64,000 nucleotides of DNA, taken from positions 19,057,382-19,121,381 of the forward strand of contig JAJEKV010000001.1 in assembly GCA_021234155.1 (NCBI GenBank). The letters are read 5' to 3'. Each line of letters begins with the position of its first letter. Positions within the stretch are counted from its first letter, which is position 1. The translations under genes were made by a program, and so were the position numbers. Below are positions 22,041-34,424 of this stretch, in pieces. The stretch comes from Isoetes taiwanensis. Its lineage: Eukaryota > Streptophyta > Lycopodiopsida > Isoetales > Isoetaceae. Below the pieces are notes generated by a model that made no database searches, was not told the DNA's origin, and saw nothing but the letters and a program-made list of their open reading frames with translations.

Positions 22041-24330
22041 GAGACAAACAAAATGACACCCACAATTTGGTTCCATTTAATTCCATTATTTCACTCTCCA
22101 CAATTTTGTCACCTTATGGGTTACCTTGATTCAGTCCACAATTCTGTCACCTTATGGGTTACCTTATGCATTCGACGACCAGTTTTTTTCACCTTCAATA
22201 TTTTCATCTTTTGTCTTGCCTCGGCTGCCTTTGAGTTTTACCAATCTCATGCGGCAATTGTTTCGTCTTTGGCATGCCCAGGCTATCTTTTGCTCCCCGA
22301 ATGTCGATGACATCCTTTGGATGGTGCCATGCATTTCTAATATGTCATCTTTTCAGGATGCGCTCCTCTTTCGCCTTGCCTTCTACGGCTTGACGTGGAT
22401 CCCACTGTAGCCGGCATTGTTGCATCGTCCTCCCATGTTCTCAATCGCCTTTTCTCTACATTATCTTTTTGTAAAGGTGCGACGCTACATTACACGGCCC
22501 TCCCACCCAGTTTCATGGCTCTGAATATCACTTATGTCCCTCAATCTCATGCTGCTTCCATCTTCTTGCCTATTTATCTGCTTGGCATCGGTTTTGGTCT
22601 TAATGTGTGTCACTAGAATTCTATCAATGGGATGGATAGAATTGAGTCCTATTCATCCCAGCTTCCTCCACCTCACTCTATGCTTGGTGGTTTTCTGTCC
22701 TAAATTAGGCTTGGAGGCCCTTGTCCTTTGTATGGAAGATCACTAAGTTTCTTGGATCTACTCATGAACATTGACACCTTGGACATGTCATTTAGTGCCT
22801 TAGCCTTACTGTTTGGCCTTCCATTATCTGACCTCCGTTCATTACCGAGATCTGTAGGTCTCAGTATGGTCTGATCTTTGCAATTGCTCCTCGCCCAGTT
22901 GACTCTGATCTCTATGCGTTTTCTCCTTCGTCTACATCTCTTGTTGCATTTGCTCTCACAGGGCCAGCTACAAAATGGCTCTAATCCTTCCACCTGCTGC
23001 CTTGAATCGGCCACATGGCTCTTCGTCTGCAAAAAAGTTCAGCAGGATCTTCGTTGACGGTTTGCCAGGGGATATTAGAACCAGATTATCCCAACAGTTT
23101 CCTTCTAGAAATTTGTGTGGGTTATGGGGCCCCAGTATCCTTAAAGTCTTATTGTTTAAATGTTCTTATTGTTTTTTTTAAGGCGTAGTTGGTTTTTAGG
23201 CAGTTTTTAATCTAGCGTCTGTTGTCATGTTTTCCTAAGTTCATTCAGGCATAGCCCCCATTTTTTTTTTTTATATGGTCAAGCCTTAGTTTTATATGTC
23301 CTTCCCTATTTTTCAGTTTGTTGCCTAAGGGGCTTGTTTTATAGATCTTGTCAAATTGTTAGGTCATAGAGGTTATGCTTTTTTTTTTTTTTCTTTTTTT
23401 TTTTAATGGTGGGGTGTCTTTTTCCTTTTGTGCATCTTGTTTTGAGCCCGACTTGCTTGTTAAAGGAGTCATTTTTAAGTTTTTAAATGCGTTGCTAGAT
23501 AAGAGATTGTTTTCAAGAGATTTAAAAATTGATATTTCTTAGGTTCGTCGAACATATCTAGATCTGTCTTTGAGCTTTCTGGCTGGTCAATCCTTGTCCT
23601 TGCTCCGCCCTTTTCATTTTTTGGTGGATGAAGGATGAATGTTGAAGTTGTAGATTTCTTAGGATGCTTGTTTGGGACTGGTTTCATTTTGTGGTTTAGG
23701 TTTGTTGTCGGTTGGTGCATTTTCTTGTCCTTTTTGCTCTAAGCCATGCATAATATGTGATAGGCATTAGTATTCCTTTATAAACCATCATGTTCATCAT
23801 CCACCCCTCGTTCGATTTTCATATTGCTTTCGTATTTGGTATATTTTTGTTTTCTATATATTTTGAATTTCTGGGTCGACGTTTGTTTCTTCAAGTTGGT
23901 AAAGTTGTTGTCCATGTTTGTTTTCTCGAGGTTGGTCGAGTGTTCTTTTTTTTTTGTTGGTATGATTCTTGGTCTTTTTTTTTTGTCAAGTTGATTCATC
24001 CTATACTTCTATTGCTTGTATTCCTTTTTGGTAGTCATGGCATAAGTTCTCGGTCCGTGCTTGGGCTTGTTAGGTTGATTTTTCCGTTGCTTGTATTCCA
24101 TTTTGTAATCCTGATGTTTGCCATCTTTCCATGTGCTACATAACCCTCATTCTTGCCACTGATCTTATTTGTTGCAGTATTGCAGTGTTTCTCATTTTTG
24201 TTTCTCCAGGACTCGGGGATGGTGGTGCCCATACCCCATTACCCGAGAGGTCCATTGAAATTTGCGGACTATGGTCCAGTTGGGTAGTAGCATCATGAAT
24301 CAGCATTCATTAGGATCGTGTCCGACTAGA
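22041..24330. other. Pyrimidine-rich stretch with short open frames
   Basis: Strongly T- and C-rich on the plus strand, with T runs at about 23,260, 23,380 and 23,945. The frames (for example 22,053-22,310, 22,975-23,181 and 23,790-24,143) are short and not recognised. It could be the 5' part of a decayed retroelement; I see no reverse-transcriptase or integrase motifs. Confidence 0.35.
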
Positions 24331-27217
24331 TGACCACATGGTTCACCAAGTGACTGACTTCTTTTTACATTGATTTTTCTTTAGGCCAGGTCAATTTATG
24401 CCGTTTCTTAGCCATTTCCCACAAGGTTTTGTATCGATCAACACGAGTTGGTTGCTTCTTTTTGAACTAATTGCACTTAATCTAGATGGTGATTGCGTTA
24501 GCACAAGTTGTGGGGTGAGTAATGATGTTTCTAGTATTTTCTATGCAGATGTAGCCATTGTCCACCATCCAACGATATTATTCTTGCATTTTCTTTGCTC
24601 ATGAGCATTTCCTTATATGCATTGCTATGAGTTGGTAGTTTATGTTAGTTTGTTTCATGCAATGTTTAGCTATCATCGTCTAGGCATTCCAGTACCACAG
24701 TTTCATGGTTTGCATGGTGTTGTATTAGTTCAATATTTTGCAGCGGTTGGTCCAGTTTTATGACTTGCTTACATAGTTAGAGGTGGTTCATTTTTTGGGG
24801 ATAAACGGCTTAGGTTGTTCCACCGTCGTTCTATTGATACCATTTGTGATGTTTGTTGACATTCAATTTTGGCAGAGATTTTACACGTTGATGGTTGGCT
24901 AACTTATAGTCCATTTAAGCCTTTGGCAGACCCCATTCCGCATTGCATTGGTCTTTATTGTGGGTGTTCCTGGTGGTTGCAACTACTTAACCATGTGTCC
25001 CCATCATTTCTTTTGTCTCGTTTATTTTATTTTTTTCACTGCCATTATTTGCTCCCGTGGCTGTGTGTCGTTCGTCACTTTCCTTAGTCCCAGTTGTTTT
25101 TCGTGTTTTTCAAAAGATTAGCTAATTCTCACATATTTCTTTACTCCCAAGCCTGAGCATTTAGAATTGACACTAGCAAAGGTGACCTTGGCTTGGCTTT
25201 AATCCTTCCTATTACATAAGCAATGATAGCCAATAGCAGAACTTGGAACTGCCTAGAGCCTTCTATGCAAAAGAGAGAGGATTCCTCTAGTTGCTACATG
25301 GGAACATTTTTTTATCAGAAAAGAATGTCAAGAAGCAAACAGACAGATGTAGCAATCTGCATGAGTAGAGTGGTGTAATAAGCCTTAGCGAGGAAGTAGA
25401 TATGATTGGGCCAGAAAGCAGGGATAGGGAATAAATAGAACAATATGGCCTAGTCGGAAATATACACAGAGGGGCTAGCAGACCCAAGAAAACAACATGA
25501 TGAACAATACCAACTGAGAGAAATGACTAACGAAATAGCATCAAAAGGACAGAAATGGGTACAACAATGTTTCAATAACAAAAAGGCACCAAGGGACGAA
25601 GAAAATTATCGACCAGCCCTCTCTAATATTATCTTTAAGAGGAGCAAAGCACATATCTGAAAGGACAGTTAAGGCTAGAGGACAACTTACTGCTCTATGA
25701 TGCTGATGTTACTGCCTTAGAGAAGCAATGGATAACTCACAGCCTGCTAACGTTTGCTTTCAAACAAAAGTTATTTCTTAAAGGTACAATCAGAGCTTGA
25801 AGGACCAGGGATTGATTTTAATGAAATGGAATGCGACATTGCAGCTGAGCAACTAAAGGGCTCAAATTCATAGCTAAAACTCTAGGAAAATATTATTCCC
25901 AAGGGCACATCAGAAGTTCAGTTTGCTTCAGGTCATGTATGCTTTCTCACATCCCCGATTTGAGTCTACTCCTTATGTATTGTAGACTAGCATGCATATA
26001 AAAAATGTGCTTGCTTATAAGACAGATAATAGAAACAGAGTTATTAAAAAAACTTGAATGCCAATAGGAGTTTGGTTAAAGCCACATCCTTTATAATAGT
26101 AACAGATGTCATGCAAGTATACAGTATCTATTGGATACTCTCTATTCAATCTCCCATAATATCACTTGCCAAAACATGAGTACTTGCAAAATAATGACCA
26201 CCTACTTGTTGTGTGACGTATATGGAGAGAAAAAAAACGACGACTATCAGAAAGGCATATTATGTTGTATGGTCCTGAGTCCACATGACCTTCTAGTTGG
26301 TTACGAAGAGCATAGGTTGTTGCTTGGAAACACCATACAGCACTTGCAAATCTAATTCTGCACTCGGAAGGGATGCCATCATGCCATAGAACATTTTCTT
26401 GAACTCCCAGTATTTTATAAATTCCATGGTATTTCTTCTGCCCAAGCAAACTCATGCAGCCTTTGGATTAACGGGCAGCTATAAAGTGAATAGCCAATGG
26501 GTCCATTATTTGCCAATGCAATTGATCCTTCCTTCATTACTTGGTGCCATCATGTCTTCTATTCAAGCAGAAACTCATTGATGTTGCCACATCCACTGCA
26601 TCTTGTTATGCCCCCATAAAAATTGGACGCCAATTGCTATTGAAGGCACGAAGAAGGAAAGAAAATTAGTAATTAGTCTATGTGGTTAGTGAAAGCAAGT
26701 GCAAGCCTCAATATAACTGGATGCACAGGCTCTGCTTGGAGAGTTGAGCAAAAACGTAAGGTAGTGGTTTGATAAAATTATCCCACATGATTATCCCGCA
26801 ATGAGGGGACATGAGATGGGATTATCCCACAGCCATGGTTACTAAGAAAGGGAACACAAAACTTATATAAATCAGCCAAGCCCCTAGGGTAACGCATGTT
26901 AACCGCCAAGAGCTGGGATTTGCATGAATGCAAGTTCCAGCACCCGCTAAAGAGGCAGGGGAGGGCGAAAATTTAATTGGGGGCTAACTGAGTCCCCTCC
27001 AAAATAAGAAAATGCAGAATGATCTACCTGATAATATATACAGCTCTCTACGGATTTGCTTTCCGACTTGATTTGAACCTGATTTGCAAGGTCTCCACTG
27101 AACCTAGCTCCGACCTGATTTCCAAGATCTCGACTGAACCTAGCTCTCGACCTGATTTCCAACTGAACCCAACTCCGACCTTATTTGCAAGGTCTCGAAG
27201 CTTGCCCTAAAAATATT
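24331..27217. other. No recognisable gene
   Basis: Intergenic-looking sequence. The minus-strand frame at 26,162-26,455 (KKYHGIYKILGVQENVLWH) is the longest and is not recognised. Around 27,050-27,190 a short phrase GATTT[CG]CAA, then GTCTCGA and CTGAACC, repeats about four times. Confidence 0.4.
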
Positions 27218-27699
27218 AATGTAATACTTCTTGTGATAATTCGTTTTTCCAATGTAATAATAATTGGGGACGTTTCGGACATATTTTCTCCACCGGATAT
27301 CCGCCTAACTTGGCTAATGCATGGCTCTATGGCTCTGTACATTGCAAAATTTTGGGTGGATGAATATTCTAAAACATTCCACAAATATCTCACTTAATTT
27401 TGTTATGGCGAGTCCGATTTTGTTGTGTTGAGTTGGATGTTTTCGCTAGTGTACAAGTCTACTTTTACCCGTCACAACATGCATTAGTAATTTAATGATC
27501 GGTGATTTCATCTCTCGATGGGTAGAGGCATTTCTTCTAAGTGTAGGACGATCATGTTTTGTATTCCAGAAAGCGAGGGAGTACATCGGGACAAATTGGC
27601 ATTCCTTCTGATCTTTCCTTTTGTGTTCTCAAGCACAACTAGTGCCACAACTTAACTTGGTTGCAGACTGTGAAAACGGGCATCTGGTCGGCATTAACT
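27218..27699 (+). repeat. Dispersed repeat R1, left part of an interrupted copy
   Basis: Matches 20,313-20,690 and, at its 5' side, 11,868-11,970. It stops at CATTAACT (27,692-27,699), and the missing right part begins after the same eight bases at 33,127. Confidence 0.85.
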
Positions 27700-29319
27700 G
27701 TAACGGACCTAGCAACCTAGCACCAACTTTAAGATGTAAGTAACGTTGCCATTATATAAGAGTGCATTTTCAATGGTAAAATAAATGATTATGTGCTAGG
27801 AATACATGCATGCAATGTGTCCATGCATGCGGTGTGTGCATGCATGCATGCAAGGGCATTGCTAGGTTATATAAGCACAACAATATTATTCTTGATTTTT
27901 TGGGAAGGAGTTTTCCATGGGAAAGAAGTCTTTTATGTGATGGTGAAGCATTCGGAAGGGATTGCTGAAGGAGCGAGTTGCGTGCAGAGATCTGGAAGCG
28001 TTAAGGGGAGTGCAGAAGAAGCAAGCGGGATTTCCAGGTGGGGATCAAGCCTTACACCTGGGGTTTTCTAGTGTTTGTATAGCTGTGTTGATTTAATAAT
28101 GATTGCTTGGGTATGCTACTGGATAAGTATTTTATGATTACGGGATGTGTAGTTTAACAAGGTAGCTAGTTATATATCTGAACCCTTTGGAAATAACTAA
28201 ATTAGCAAAGGGAAAATATATGCTAGGGGTATTACTAGCTGGGAATGGGTGCAGGAAGTAATAAACTAGTTAGCAGGGTTATGGAAGCCACCGTCATTAA
28301 GGTTATAAGTAGTAATTTGAAGGAAGTTGATCTAGTTAAAAGTAATAAGATATTAGTGAAGGTTGTATTTTGCTTAAGCACCGGGCATTGCATGTTGCAT
28401 GGTAGAGGTAGTAATGTTTTATCTGAGCCGTATAACCTGGATTTCCTTTGTTGCATGAGGTGTAAATTATGGAATTTCTAAGGTAAATTTGATATGGAAA
28501 TGTGCCTAGTTGATATTGGATGGAATTCATAGTATTGTGATCTATGTGTAGTATAATTCTTTGATATAGACCTCTGGGGCCGGAGTCTAGATGCGATGGT
28601 CTAGACTTCGCGGTTATTACCTGTGCTATGTAAATGGTATTATTTGAACATCGGGCGTTGGTACCGTATGGTACAACGTCATGCACAGTTAAGTGGTCCT
28701 CCAATGCTGGACGCAGCGTGGATGGGTGTGTACACACGTGGTTACCCCGCCTCTATGTCACCGGCCCGATCGGTAGAAAGTTGACCTTGCTTTCGCACCC
28801 AGAGGAATATTGGTTGCAATGTTGATGCTATGATTGCCTGGTTATTATATATGTGGTCTTCTTTGTTAGAATTAAGTTGCATTGGTCATGCTTGCTGGAC
28901 TAGTTACTTGGATTGCAGGGGCGAGGCTACGGTAAGGTTAGGTTGTTGTTCTAGGTTAACGCCTTGTATTGTTGAAGCTAGATATGTCCTAGATCCCCGA
29001 TCCCCACTTAGTCCGTTTGACTAACCCCGTGGTTGATGGTGTAAGCAGAGGTGCGAGATGCTCCGAAAAGTAGTCAAACTTCGGAAAGGCAAGAGTAGAA
29101 GTGTGTGATTGCTATTCAATAAACTTGATTATTATTACCATTATTATTACAAGTATTATGTAGGGAGTGTATCAAGTTGGACAATATTTTATTTTAGGGC
29201 CATCCCATGAAAATCTAGAGTCAACTCCAAACTGGAAAAAAAAAAGTCAAAATAAAATATCACATGCTGGTCCATTAGAATCAACTCCAAACGTGAAAGT
29301 TAACTTTACAAGAAATTTA

Positions 29320-29343
29320 TCGCGGCGGCCAAGGCCGCCGCGA
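29320..29343. repeat. GC-rich hairpin
   Basis: TCGCGGCGGCC and GGCCGCCGCGA are exact reverse complements separated by AA. Outside the stem AGAAAT (about 29,311) can pair with ATTTCT (about 29,346). All stem bases but the outermost are G or C, in an AT-rich region. Confidence 0.85.
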
Positions 29344-29495
29344 ACATTTCTCTTTACCACCCCTTGTAAAAGTTTTTATAATGTGCAGTAGTTTGCTAGA
29401 CCCACTGACATGCTGATGGGGAGTTCGAGAATAGAAATGCTAGAATAACAATTATTTTATCTGACTGGAGAATGAAGTTGAGTAGGTCTATTTGG

Positions 29496-29648
29496 TAGCT
29501 ATTTCTTTACATTTTCTCATTGCCACATGCCATATGGTTTACATCCAACCACAAAAAATAGGCTAGAATCACCATCTTCTCCTCCTAAGGCAGCTATTTC
29601 TTTACATTTTCTCATTGCCACATGTCATATGGTTTACATCCAACCACC
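29496..29648. repeat. Direct duplication of about 57 bp
   Basis: GCTATTTCTTTACATTTTCT followed by CATTGCCACATG[CT]CATATGG and TTTACATCCAACCAC occurs at about 29,498-29,554 and again at 29,591-29,647. Confidence 0.85.
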
Positions 29649-31094
29649 TTCAAAAAGGTCTGTAAACATCCTCCACAACCCGTACTTGGAAAAATGTTTA
29701 AAAGAGATTGGTTTGGGTTGAAGTATGCAAGGGGGAGACCACCATCCCTAGCTCTTGCAAATGCTTTGGCTTCAGTTAAGCATCATCCTTGGGATTATAT
29801 TGTTGGGACGGCTCCTTGTAATAAAGCTAAGATTTTACGGGAAGAAAGTATAAGTTCATTCCTCGCTATCTATATATCCCAGTTTTGAAATTGAAGACTG
29901 AATTGGTGTGTAACATGGGTTTGCATGATGAATTGACTTAGCTCCAAAGGACATACAAATATCAACGTTTTCATGTTTATGTTGCCCCAAAACTCCAGAC
30001 CGCTTTGTTCACGCTTTTGGATTTTTAATATTGCCCTAAAACTAGGTAAAATTTGTTCCCACTTTTGGTACAGAAGTGGTAACTTCTAGATAGAGTCTAA
30101 TCGGGTTTCAAGTTTAGGCTTATATCTTGTATCTGTCTTCAAGTAACATCCTAATCTTGGATAAAACAGGACTAATGCTTTGCTCTCTATACATTTCCAA
30201 ATTGAGCCTGCACCTTTGTTTAAGCTACTGGCATTCTCTATTTGCAGGTGGAGTGGTCATATGCACTCCCATCAATCGATCCTGTCATGGCTATGGTTTA
30301 ATCAATGTATATGTAGAAAGAGGTAAGGCCTTCACTATGGTGGTGATGCCCTATGCAGAACAAACATAGTATCAAGGATTTTGAAGCGACCAGAATACAA
30401 CAGCACTATAGCATGAATTTGCATTCCAAATCCTGAAGCTGGCATGAGCAGAACCGATACAGACCACTATAACCACCAGTGTCAAAACTATTTGCAACAA
30501 CTAAATGCAGTTGACCAAATACTTATGCCTAATGATCTCAAAAATCAGCTCCAGTCCATCCTGCACTTGTGGCAAATTCCATATTATTTTCGAGCAGGAT
30601 CCTGTGGCTGTATCCGACATAATTTTGTCGGTAAGACTATAGCGAGTTCCTAGAGATCAAATATTCCATCTCAGTTACGAAAGGCAGTTGAACAAATCGC
30701 CAAGGATTTAGAGATCCTTCATAAGGAGCAACCTGAATTTCAAGTAAAACAGAGTAGTTGATTGACAATAACTTAAATGGGAGGAAGGATGAAGGAGCAA
30801 GATACCTTGGGGTTATGGAAGATTCTGGAGAAGTTCTAACCCCATTTTGCCTTTCATCGCCATGCAGCGCTCCATTAGCCATGCAAAGCGCTTTCTGCAT
30901 TCCAGCATGTTGGGGATGTTGTAGCAACACAGTATGCCTAAAGTTGTCGCCCTAATCAATCAAAATCGATGGCTTATTCTCGTAAAGAAAGAAAACGGCA
31001 TTTAATAACAGTAAGGTGAATGATAGATATTAACAGAAAATGATAGATATTAACAGAAAATGAACAGCAGAAAATGAAGAGGTTTAACACTCAC

Positions 31095-31630
31095 CATCCA
31101 TGGAACGATTGTGATTGACGAATGAGTAATATGCCCTACAACATTATTGCACTTTTTGTTATTGAAGAAGCTTCCATGGCTGCTGTTAGCAAGAAAAGGA
31201 ACAGGGAGATTGGGAATCTGTAGCTTCTGACAATGCCAAATCATTAGGATGCTAAGTAATTACTTGAATAGTAAAGAAGCAAGTTTAGTAGCTTTATCTA
31301 GCATGGATAAGAGAAATGCAAATTTCCTTACCAGTCATGACCAAGAACGAACAGTGCCCAGAACATTGTCCCTTAAACTACCAATAGAAAGCCAGAGCGT
31401 CCAATTATTCGCAAATGCTGCACCTGCTGCAAGACCCAGAACAATAGCTACATCTCTGGCCAGATAGCTCATTGATTTCTAAGCATTCCTCTCAAAACAA
31501 TGCTTAGGTATAGCTGCTCTCACATCTGTCAAAGTAAAGGGAGGTGCAGCAGAAGGGTCAAACAACTCTAATCTATTGTCTAGTTTGGGAAGAGGAGTAT
31601 CATCCCTTTCCAAAGGAGCTATTGGCTTCA
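31095..31630 (-). pseudogene. Plastid-type omega-3 fatty acid desaturase, fragment
   Basis: Two exons on the minus strand. Exon 31,630-31,332 reads APLERDDTPLPKLDNRLELF, DPSAAPPFTLTDVRAAIPKH, then CFERNA, a TAG stop in place of the usual tryptophan, KSMSYLARDVAIVLGLAAGA and, after a frame change, GTMFWALFVLGHD. Exon 31,182-31,095 continues CSHGSFFNNKKCNNVVGHIT and HSSITIVPWM. The first histidine box of this membrane desaturase family is HDCGH; here it reads HDCSH across a splice junction with good GTAAGG/CAG sites. The family desaturates plastid lipids. Only the first third of the protein was found; a weak candidate for the next exons is at 30,650-30,960. A first-exon candidate with a GTGAGC donor at about 32,378-32,226 (MESPAVPESQCHVIAESKSA) is unassigned. 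The fragment lies wholly inside the 5.4-kb insertion. Confidence 0.7.
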
Positions 31631-33126
31631 CTGGCACAGGAACCATTCAAACTAGAAGAACTGTTAAAACAGTGCAAGATTTCGAGCTATATGGCATATG
31701 AGTCCCTTGTGACAGCTGCTGCTTGCGTATGTGGACGAACCCTAGTATAGATGCACAGTCATGGAATACCCACAAAAATGCTAAACCGTAGAAACTATAA
31801 ATAATACATTATAATAAAACATGCAAAAAAATAAGAGAACAAAGTAAAAAGGCATTAAAAATCTTGGTTCAGCCTTTACATATTATGCCAAGGATGTCCA
31901 TACTTCTTGTGTACCTAGCTACTACTTTGCTGCAGGCAATTCATTCCCAATGTGCTGGAAAGAGCTCTCTAAAACCTATAATCACAAAACAGGGAATAAA
32001 TATACTATTTCCATAGATTGAAACAGAGAAAATATATGCAGGAAAATTTTACCTTCAGAGGAGCCAAAAGGCCTCTCATCGGCCGACGAATTCTTTGGAA
32101 AGACCTCTAGAAATAGGGGACACCAAAGAATCTGTAGGACTTTAGTACCTGCAAATAGAAAGCCATTAGTTACAGGACAGTTCAAAAAGACATAAGAAAT
32201 GAAAGAAAAATTGGGCTCACCTCTCAATATTAGCAAAGATGTTCTTAGGAGGCACTTTCACCGGATTTGGAGCACATGCTTTCTTGTTTTCCTGTCTATT
32301 ACATTCGATCAAAACAGGGGCAGATTTGCTTTCAGCGATCACATGGCATTGGCTTTCTGGCACGGCAGGCGACTCCATTCTCAAATAATATCAAAGGACA
32401 CAGGTGTGGAATGGCGATGGCAGAAGGAATCAGGTAGAGACGTTGCCACAACGGTAGGGAATGGGCATTATTTATAGGGAAGAAAATAAATAAATAAACC
32501 ATGCTCTGCCAGTTATAAAACATAGCACAACATGGCAGAATCGTCATCACAGGCGTAGGATGTCTCCGGCGGAAGAAAAATGGCCCCAATCTGGCTATGG
32601 CGTTGCAACTTTTTCCCTCTTCCCATGGCAGTGCAAGATAGACCCTAAATTTTCCGGCCTTTCCCAGCCGCCTGACGTTGATCAATTTGTCTGAGCAGGA
32701 GCTCAGACGCCGCAGTGTCGAAGGATGCTATAGCCAACAAATTTTTTCCATAACACATAGCAGAACCACGACGGACTCGCCATCGCAAAGAAGTGGTGCT
32801 CAACATTTCTTTCCCTAAAAACTCTACGGTGGAAATTGTGTTTTATTTGATGAACGGCCAAGATGGATGCCTCGACGTCGAAAGTATAGCAATTATATAG
32901 GTTAAGATTATACATGGGCTTGAAGCTATAACTATCAAGAACATTCATTGTGCGCGGGTATATTGCTGAGTAATGGGCAAGTGGGACCTTAGAATATGTA
33001 TAAAGATGAAATTCTTTACCTAAGTATGCATGTATCAATTTCTTGAGTCCCAGAGTTTAAGTAGATCCAACGGTAGAGATCGATGGGATCTCCAGTTACC
33101 GAGAGGTTAACTGGCCAGGCCCATCA

Positions 33127-33248
33127 CATTAACTCAAGATGTGATAATAATGTACTGAAGTTGTACTAGAGATCTTGGTAGGCTTGCCTTCGATAACTCA
33201 TGCCGATGTTTGCTGAAGAGAATAGGTGTACACTACATCCTAGTACTA
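33127..33248 (+). repeat. Dispersed repeat R1, right part of the interrupted copy
   Basis: Matches 20,683-20,812. Its end near 33,248 is exactly where the ABCG transporter coding sequence stops, so R1 forms the breakpoint of that gene. Confidence 0.8.
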
Positions 33249-34424
33249 TTAATATATTGTAATAAATTGTTCCAATCGCTAATCCCAACAACATATAGAT
33301 AACAATGCGAAGCCAGTAGTAACCTAGATCTCTACTCATATTTTTCATCGATCTGGTAGTTAGAACTAGTGCTTGCATAAGGAAGGTTGCTCGGCTTTTT
33401 GAAGACAATACCTCGCCTTTCTATTTCAAGTAAAGGAAAATTAGTTGCTAGAATGTACCTTGAGAGAAGATTAAACTTTAAAACTTACACAGTTTGTGTT
33501 AGTTCTTGGATCTTTTCCATTGTTGCTAGGCAATATGTAGAAGATTCATAGACCTCAGCAACGCTGCGTGCAACTTCTAATTTTGATTTATGTACTAGTA
33601 AATCCTTCATTTCTTGTATTTCTTGAGACTCTAAGTCATTTTCTTTGCATAAACTTAATACATTAGAGTTTGCATATATATACTAGAGCAAAGAGCATAA
33701 ACAAACTTGTAGTCTTATAAGGTTTGCTTCAGCTGCATCAAAATCAGCATTAACAGCATGAAGATAATGATCTGCAGGATTACGAAAGGTGGGACATGGA
33801 AATCCTGCGAAAGCAAAAAACTGCACAAGATTTCATTGAACATGATGCTAGTGATGACATAAGAGAACAAGTTTTAGATTCTTACATCTTTGGCTGTGTT
33901 AGCCTTACCAAAGTACATAGTCTTCCCTCCAGAGAGAAGGCATAAATTATCAAAGAGTTCAAAAACCTCTGAACTGGGTTGATGGATAGAAACAATAAGA
34001 GTTCTACCATTTTTTGCCAAGTTCTTTAATGTGGAAATAACAAAAAAGGCTGCAGAACTAGACACAAATACTTTGATGAGTTCGAAAAATTATAGTTAGA
34101 ATTTGATGTTTTGAATCGAGTTAAGAGTGTATATCTATCTAAGCCACTAGTAGGTTCATCCAAGGACATCAAAAGAGGTCTAGTTATGATTTCTATAGCA
34201 ATACCAACACGTCTTCTTTGGCCCCCGCTTATTCCTCGAATGTGCCAATTGCCAATTTTTGTTTCAGCACAATCTTGCAGCTCCATATCCAAGATTACCT
34301 TGTTCACTACTTCAACGTTTTCGGTTTGTGACATAGAACTAGGAAGCTGAAGGTTGGCAGCACAGGTTATTGTCTCTCTCACACTTAGAGTACCCAGTTT
34401 ATGCTCCTTTTGAGTTACATATGC

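Larger units (their letters stand above)
27700..33126. mobile_element. 5.4-kb insertion with 8-bp target duplication
   Basis: CATTAACT flanks the segment on both sides (27,692-27,699 and 33,127-33,134). The uninterrupted copy of R1 has one CATCAACT at the same point, so this is an insertion. The left end reads TAACGGACCTAGC after one base, and the right end read inward on the minus strand is TGATGGGCCTGGC (9 of 13 match), a weak terminal inverted repeat. An 8-bp duplication fits hAT-type elements. No long terminal repeats and no transposase motif were found. It carries a broken omega-3 desaturase fragment, so it may be a non-autonomous element that captured a host gene. Confidence 0.7.

Noticed and set aside
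23790-24143. A hydrophobic membrane protein of 117 residues
   Set aside because: It lies in a T-rich stretch where phenylalanine/leucine/valine frames arise by composition alone; no start context or family support.
27700-29150. A 5' long terminal repeat starting TG after TTAAC
   Set aside because: The 5-bp reading TTAAC with TG...CA ends is possible, but no matching repeat was found near 33,126, and the longer CATTAACT duplication fits better.
34057-34134. A U12-type AT-AC intron in the ABCG gene
   Set aside because: The donor ATATACAC does not match the U12 consensus ATATCCTT and the intron ends in AG; a mutated GT donor is simpler.
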